This document shows, one piece after another, positions 6,180 to 8,519 of a stretch of DNA of 8,519 bases. Position 1 is the first letter of the stretch. Each line of letters begins with the position of its first letter. A program made the translations under genes and the position numbers. The DNA is taken from assembly GCA_012515455.1 (NCBI GenBank), contig JAAYYJ010000377.1, forward strand, positions 1-8,519. The letters are read 5' to 3'. The notes below the pieces were generated by a model that worked only from the letters and a program-made list of their open reading frames with translations, had not been told where the DNA came from and ran no database searches. The stretch is from Oligosphaeraceae bacterium. GTDB lineage: Bacteria; Verrucomicrobiota; Lentisphaeria; Oligosphaerales; Oligosphaeraceae.

Positions 6180-7356
6180 TGGTGGTTTCCTCTTTGCTCT
6201 TGTGGCAGCAGTTGGCCAGGACGTAAACTATCAGACCGACAAGCACTGCCGCGACCGGGGCGATGATCAGGCTGCCCAGGAGCCATTCCCAGAAGCGCAG
6301 ATGAAGTTCGCAGACGACGGTCTGCAGGCTTAGTTCGTGCAGGAATTCGCCTTGTCGCAAGTAGTATCCCAATTCAATACACAGGAATGGGGTCAGCGGC
6401 GGCATAAACAGATTCTGGATGGACAGGGCCATGACTTTGTTCAGGCGCAAGCGGCAGCAGACGTACAGTATCACCAGCATATGGCAGGCCAGCAGCGGCA
6501 GAATGGCCAGGAAGGTGCTGACCCCGGCTGAGAGGCCCAGCAGCAGCGGAGTGGCATTCTCCCGCAGCAGAAAAAGGCAAAATTTTCCCGGTTCCCGCCA
6601 CAGTGAGGGCATGGCGCTCCTGGTGGGGGGGGTATCCACGATCCGCCGGTGGGGCAGGCAGAGCAGGCGGTTCGTCAGCAGTGACGCATGTAGCAATGAC
6701 AAGCGCAGGTTGTCCAGGAAGGGGCGGAAATGGGAAATGCGCTTCTCTGGAGGATCATAAATGACCCGGATAGGGATTTCCCGGAGCCGGACGCCGCCCC
6801 AAAGGCAGCGCACCAGCACCTCGATTTCGAAATTATAGCGGGTGCACCGCAGCTTGAGGCGGTTTATGGCCTGCACCGGATAAGCCCGGAAGCCGCTCTG
6901 GGTGTCCTGGCAATCGAGGCCGGTCTCCAGCTTGATCCAGAAATTGGAGAAATTGCGTCCGAACCGGCTGGATGCCGGGATGTTTGGGGCGGTGAAATCA
7001 CGCACTCCGACCAGAAGCAGGTCTGCGTTCCGGCCGTCTGCGTGCAGCTCATCCAGGAATGCCGGCAGGTCCTGGGGCAGATGCTGCCCGTCGGCATCGA
7101 TGGTAATCATGTAGGTGGTTTGCTGCCCAGCCAGATATGCCAGGGCGGTTTTCAAGGCTGCCCCCTTGCCTAGGTTCCTGCTGTGCCGGAGCATTTCGAC
7201 GCCCAGGGACTGCACGGCCGCGGCAAAATTCTCCGGGAGGTCGGAGCTGCCGTCATCGACGATAATGACCCGGGGCAGGAATTTCTTGCAGCCGGCGGCC
7301 ACCTGCAGCACTGTGCTGGCGTTATTGTAGACGGGGATGACGCAAGCGATATCCAT
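6160..7356 (-). CDS. Family 2 glycosyltransferase fused to a DUF2062 membrane domain
   Basis: The protein is 398 residues from the ATG at 7356. The N-terminal GT-A domain (about 1-225) resembles polyprenyl-phosphate sugar transferases (DPM1/GtrB-like): IPVYNN (7-12), DDGSSD (34-39), the NLGKGAAL block (61-68) and the metal-binding DADGQH (87-92), then DTQSGFRAYP (151-160). After a linker (about 226-255) comes a DUF2062-like hydrophobic domain with several membrane segments (about 256-388), two of which contain GLSAGVSTFLAILPLL and FMPPLTPFLCIELGYYL. An upstream ATG at 7395 adds 13 unconvincing residues and lacks a ribosome site, whereas 7356 has AGGAGA 11 nt upstream and begins at the first beta strand. 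It lies 5 nt after the radical SAM gene. GT2-DUF2062 fusions are known in Gram-negative genomes. Transfer of a sugar to a lipid carrier or to the cluster's product is inferred. Confidence 0.87.
   Translation of the reverse strand: MDIACVIPVYNNASTVLQVAAGCKKFLPRVIIVDDGSSDLPENFAAAVQSLGVEMLRHSRNLGKGAALKTALAYLAGQQTTYMITIDADGQHLPQDLPAFLDELHADGRNADLLLVGVRDFTAPNIPASSRFGRNFSNFWIKLETGLDCQDTQSGFRAYPVQAINRLKLRCTRYNFEIEVLVRCLWGGVRLREIPIRVIYDPPEKRISHFRPFLDNLRLSLLHASLLTNRLLCLPHRRIVDTPPTRSAMPSLWREPGKFCLFLLRENATPLLLGLSAGVSTFLAILPLLACHMLVILYVCCRLRLNKVMALSIQNLFMPPLTPFLCIELGYYLRQGEFLHELSLQTVVCELHLRFWEWLLGSLIIAPVAAVLVGLIVYVLANCCHKSKEETTNASGAA
6625..6632. repeat. Eight-G homopolymer tract in the glycosyltransferase linker
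   Basis: Eight consecutive G on the plus strand (C8 on the coding strand) encode part of the DTPPT stretch between the GT2 and DUF2062 domains. Homopolymer G/C tracts of this length can slip during replication. A one-base change would put the membrane domain out of frame while leaving the catalytic domain whole. Confidence 0.8.
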
Positions 7357-7361
7357 CTGGA

Positions 7362-8519
7362 TTATTTTCTCCTGCGGGTCTGTCCCAGGCCCCATGCTTT
7401 GAGCTTGGCATAGCCGTATTTATGCAGCATTCTGAAGTCGTCGCTGCGGCTGGCTGGGGGGTAGACACAGTACTTGCTGTTCCGGAATCCCTCCAGCAGC
7501 ATCTGATGCAGTTTTTCCGGTTCTATGCCTGGGGCATAATAATACAGCGGTGTGGTGTCGTCCCAGTCCGGGCCGATTACGCCCTGCTGCCGGGCGGTTG
7601 TAATCAGGGGTGCGCCGCTGAGCAGCCTGATGCCGGAGAAGATGATGGAGTAAACCGGTTCCAGGCTGCGCATATTGCTGATTCCCTGCTGGACCGTCTC
7701 CCAAGTCTCCCCCGGGCCGCCGAACATCGCGTTGGCATTCACGCCGATATTGCGCTCCAGCAGCAGCTCGCAGCAGTTTCTGGCTTGCTGGAAAGTGAAG
7801 CTTTTGCCCAGTCCGGCCAGGGTTTTATCGGTGCTGCCATCCACGCCCAGGTCAGCACAGATCAAGCCGGAGGCGGCCAGCAGATCGATATCGGCGGCAC
7901 TTAAGGCGTGTGGTGTAATGAAGCCCGTCCAGGGCATGACCAGACCGTGCGCAAGCATCCCGCGGAGGATTTTTTCATAATGGCGGCTGGGGTCATTGAA
8001 GATGGAGTCGGTGAAATAGACCATCGCGTCGGGGTAGTTCTCTTTCACGAAAGCGATATCCTGCAGCACTTCGTCCACCGGGCGCAGACGCAGGGTGTGT
8101 CCTTCCAGGCTGGGGTAGGTGCAATACACACACTTGAAAGGGCAGCCGCGCTTGGTCTGGATGGGGATATTGTGGGTCTCGCGGTTGTAGTAGTCGGCGA
8201 TACGGCGGGAATATCTGGCACCAGCGATTTTTTCGGCTTTCATGCTGATAATGCTGCCGTGCGCAGGCGGATTGCCATTGGCGAGGGCAGACACCAGTGC
8301 CAGGATGGCACTCTCGCCTTCGCCGGCTACGCCGTAATCCGCGCCGCTGTGCTGCATTACAGCTGTGGGATTCATGGAGAAGCCGGAACCGCCAAGCACG
8401 ATTGGACCGGAAAAAATTTTCTTCCATTGTTCGACTACTGCGCAGATTTCATGGAAGAATTCTTCGGTGGCACTCTGGCTGTCTGCGACATCGAGATTCC
8501 GGATGCTGATGCAGAGCAG
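7362..8519 (-). CDS. B12-binding domain/radical SAM protein (5' end outside window)
   Basis: The frame is open to the right edge, so the start is missing; 385 residues are visible. The first residues (ISIRNLDVAD, then GPIVLGGSGFS at visible 38-48) match the end of a cobalamin-binding domain. The segment GADYGVAGEGES is the usual junction to the radical SAM domain. The [4Fe-4S] motif is CPFKCVYC at visible residues 126-133 (C126, C130, C133; bases 8121-8144). A downstream GGPGETWE block is the SAM-binding region. The GTG at 8399 is an internal Val codon, not the start. Class B radical SAM enzymes methylate or rearrange unactivated carbons. I recall an NCBI family named lipid biosynthesis B12-binding/radical SAM protein, linked to proposed ladderane genes, which this may join. 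It precedes the glycosyltransferase by 5 nt and probably acts on the cluster's lipid (inference). Confidence 0.88.
   Translation of the reverse strand: MLCISIRNLDVADSQSATEEFFHEICAVVEQWKKIFSGPIVLGGSGFSMNPTAVMQHSGADYGVAGEGESAILALVSALANGNPPAHGSIISMKAEKIAGARYSRRIADYYNRETHNIPIQTKRGCPFKCVYCTYPSLEGHTLRLRPVDEVLQDIAFVKENYPDAMVYFTDSIFNDPSRHYEKILRGMLAHGLVMPWTGFITPHALSAADIDLLAASGLICADLGVDGSTDKTLAGLGKSFTFQQARNCCELLLERNIGVNANAMFGGPGETWETVQQGISNMRSLEPVYSIIFSGIRLLSGAPLITTARQQGVIGPDWDDTTPLYYYAPGIEPEKLHQMLLEGFRNSKYCVYPPASRSDDFRMLHKYGYAKLKAWGLGQTRRRK
7368..7373 (-). promoter_or_regulatory. Shine-Dalgarno that decides the glycosyltransferase start
   Basis: The minus strand reads AGGAGA at the very end of the radical SAM gene, 11 nt before the ATG at 7356. 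The spacing is a little long. The alternative ATG at 7395 has no purine-rich site, so this supports the shorter protein starting MDIACVIPVYNN. Confidence 0.6.

Noticed and set aside
5421..6266. A 281-codon plus-strand open frame opposite the acyltransferase gene
   Set aside because: The minus-strand reading carries the acyltransferase motifs and overlap-style operon junctions. The plus-strand product is low-complexity and unlike any family I know.
7357..7395. Thirteen-residue N-terminal extension of the glycosyltransferase
   Set aside because: It has no ribosome site and no conserved residues, and overlaps the radical SAM gene. The GT2 fold begins at the ATG at 7356.
8397..8399. GTG as the start of the radical SAM gene
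   Set aside because: The frame continues without a stop to the window edge and the 40 upstream residues match a cobalamin-binding domain, so this codon is an internal Val.
1..8519. tRNA or rRNA genes, CRISPR arrays, insertion sequences, transposases or phage genes
   Set aside because: No cloverleaf-like segment, regularly spaced repeat, transposase motif or long terminal inverted repeat was seen. The genes are densely packed with consistent composition.

Overview
The window carries a compact minus-strand gene cluster for an unusual lipid or polyene made on an acyl carrier protein. No 16S rRNA or other taxonomic marker is present. GC is moderately high by eye. An LpxL-type acyltransferase and a lipoprotein with a clear lipobox indicate a Gram-negative-type (diderm) bacterium. 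The gene set recalls clusters I associate with anammox planctomycetes, Lentisphaerae/Verrucomicrobia and sulfate-reducing Deltaproteobacteria, but that placement is an inference.

Layout, in the direction of transcription (right to left). Block 1 runs from 8519 to 3063 and is tightly packed: a 5'-truncated B12-binding/radical SAM enzyme, a GT2 glycosyltransferase fused to a DUF2062 membrane domain, an LpxL/HtrB-like acyltransferase, an acyl carrier protein, a full beta-ketoacyl-ACP synthase with an intact Cys-His-His triad, and a half-length chain-length-factor-like protein whose catalytic Cys position is Glu. Neighbours overlap by 20 or 8 nt or lie 2-24 nt apart, so this looks like one operon. 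An AT-rich gap of about 120 bp follows (2944-3062). Block 2 runs from 2943 to 89: a small lipoprotein with a strong ribosome site, a FabG-like ketoreductase, and a CrtI/CrtISO/RetSat-like FAD oxidoreductase. At the far left the last 20 codons of a converging plus-strand gene end at 62, and a perfect 8-bp hairpin overlaps the stop codon of the FAD gene.

How the genes may work together (inference): the ACP holds the growing chain, the KS with its CLF-like partner extends it, and the FabG-like protein reduces the beta-keto group. A dehydratase is not in the window and should lie outside it. The FAD enzyme could desaturate, saturate or isomerise a polyene chain, and the radical SAM/B12 enzyme could methylate, cyclise or rearrange it. 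The LpxL-like acyltransferase would move the chain from ACP to an acceptor, the GT2-DUF2062 protein could supply a glycosylated or polyprenyl-phosphate-linked head group, and the lipoprotein may help carry or place the product in the envelope. The set overlaps both aryl-polyene-type clusters (KS, CLF, ACP, KR, LpxL-like AT, GT2) and clusters proposed for ladderane-type lipids (radical SAM plus phytoene-desaturase-like enzyme plus FAS-II genes). The product cannot be read from sequence alone. The long plus-strand open frames opposite these genes are treated as antisense shadows.
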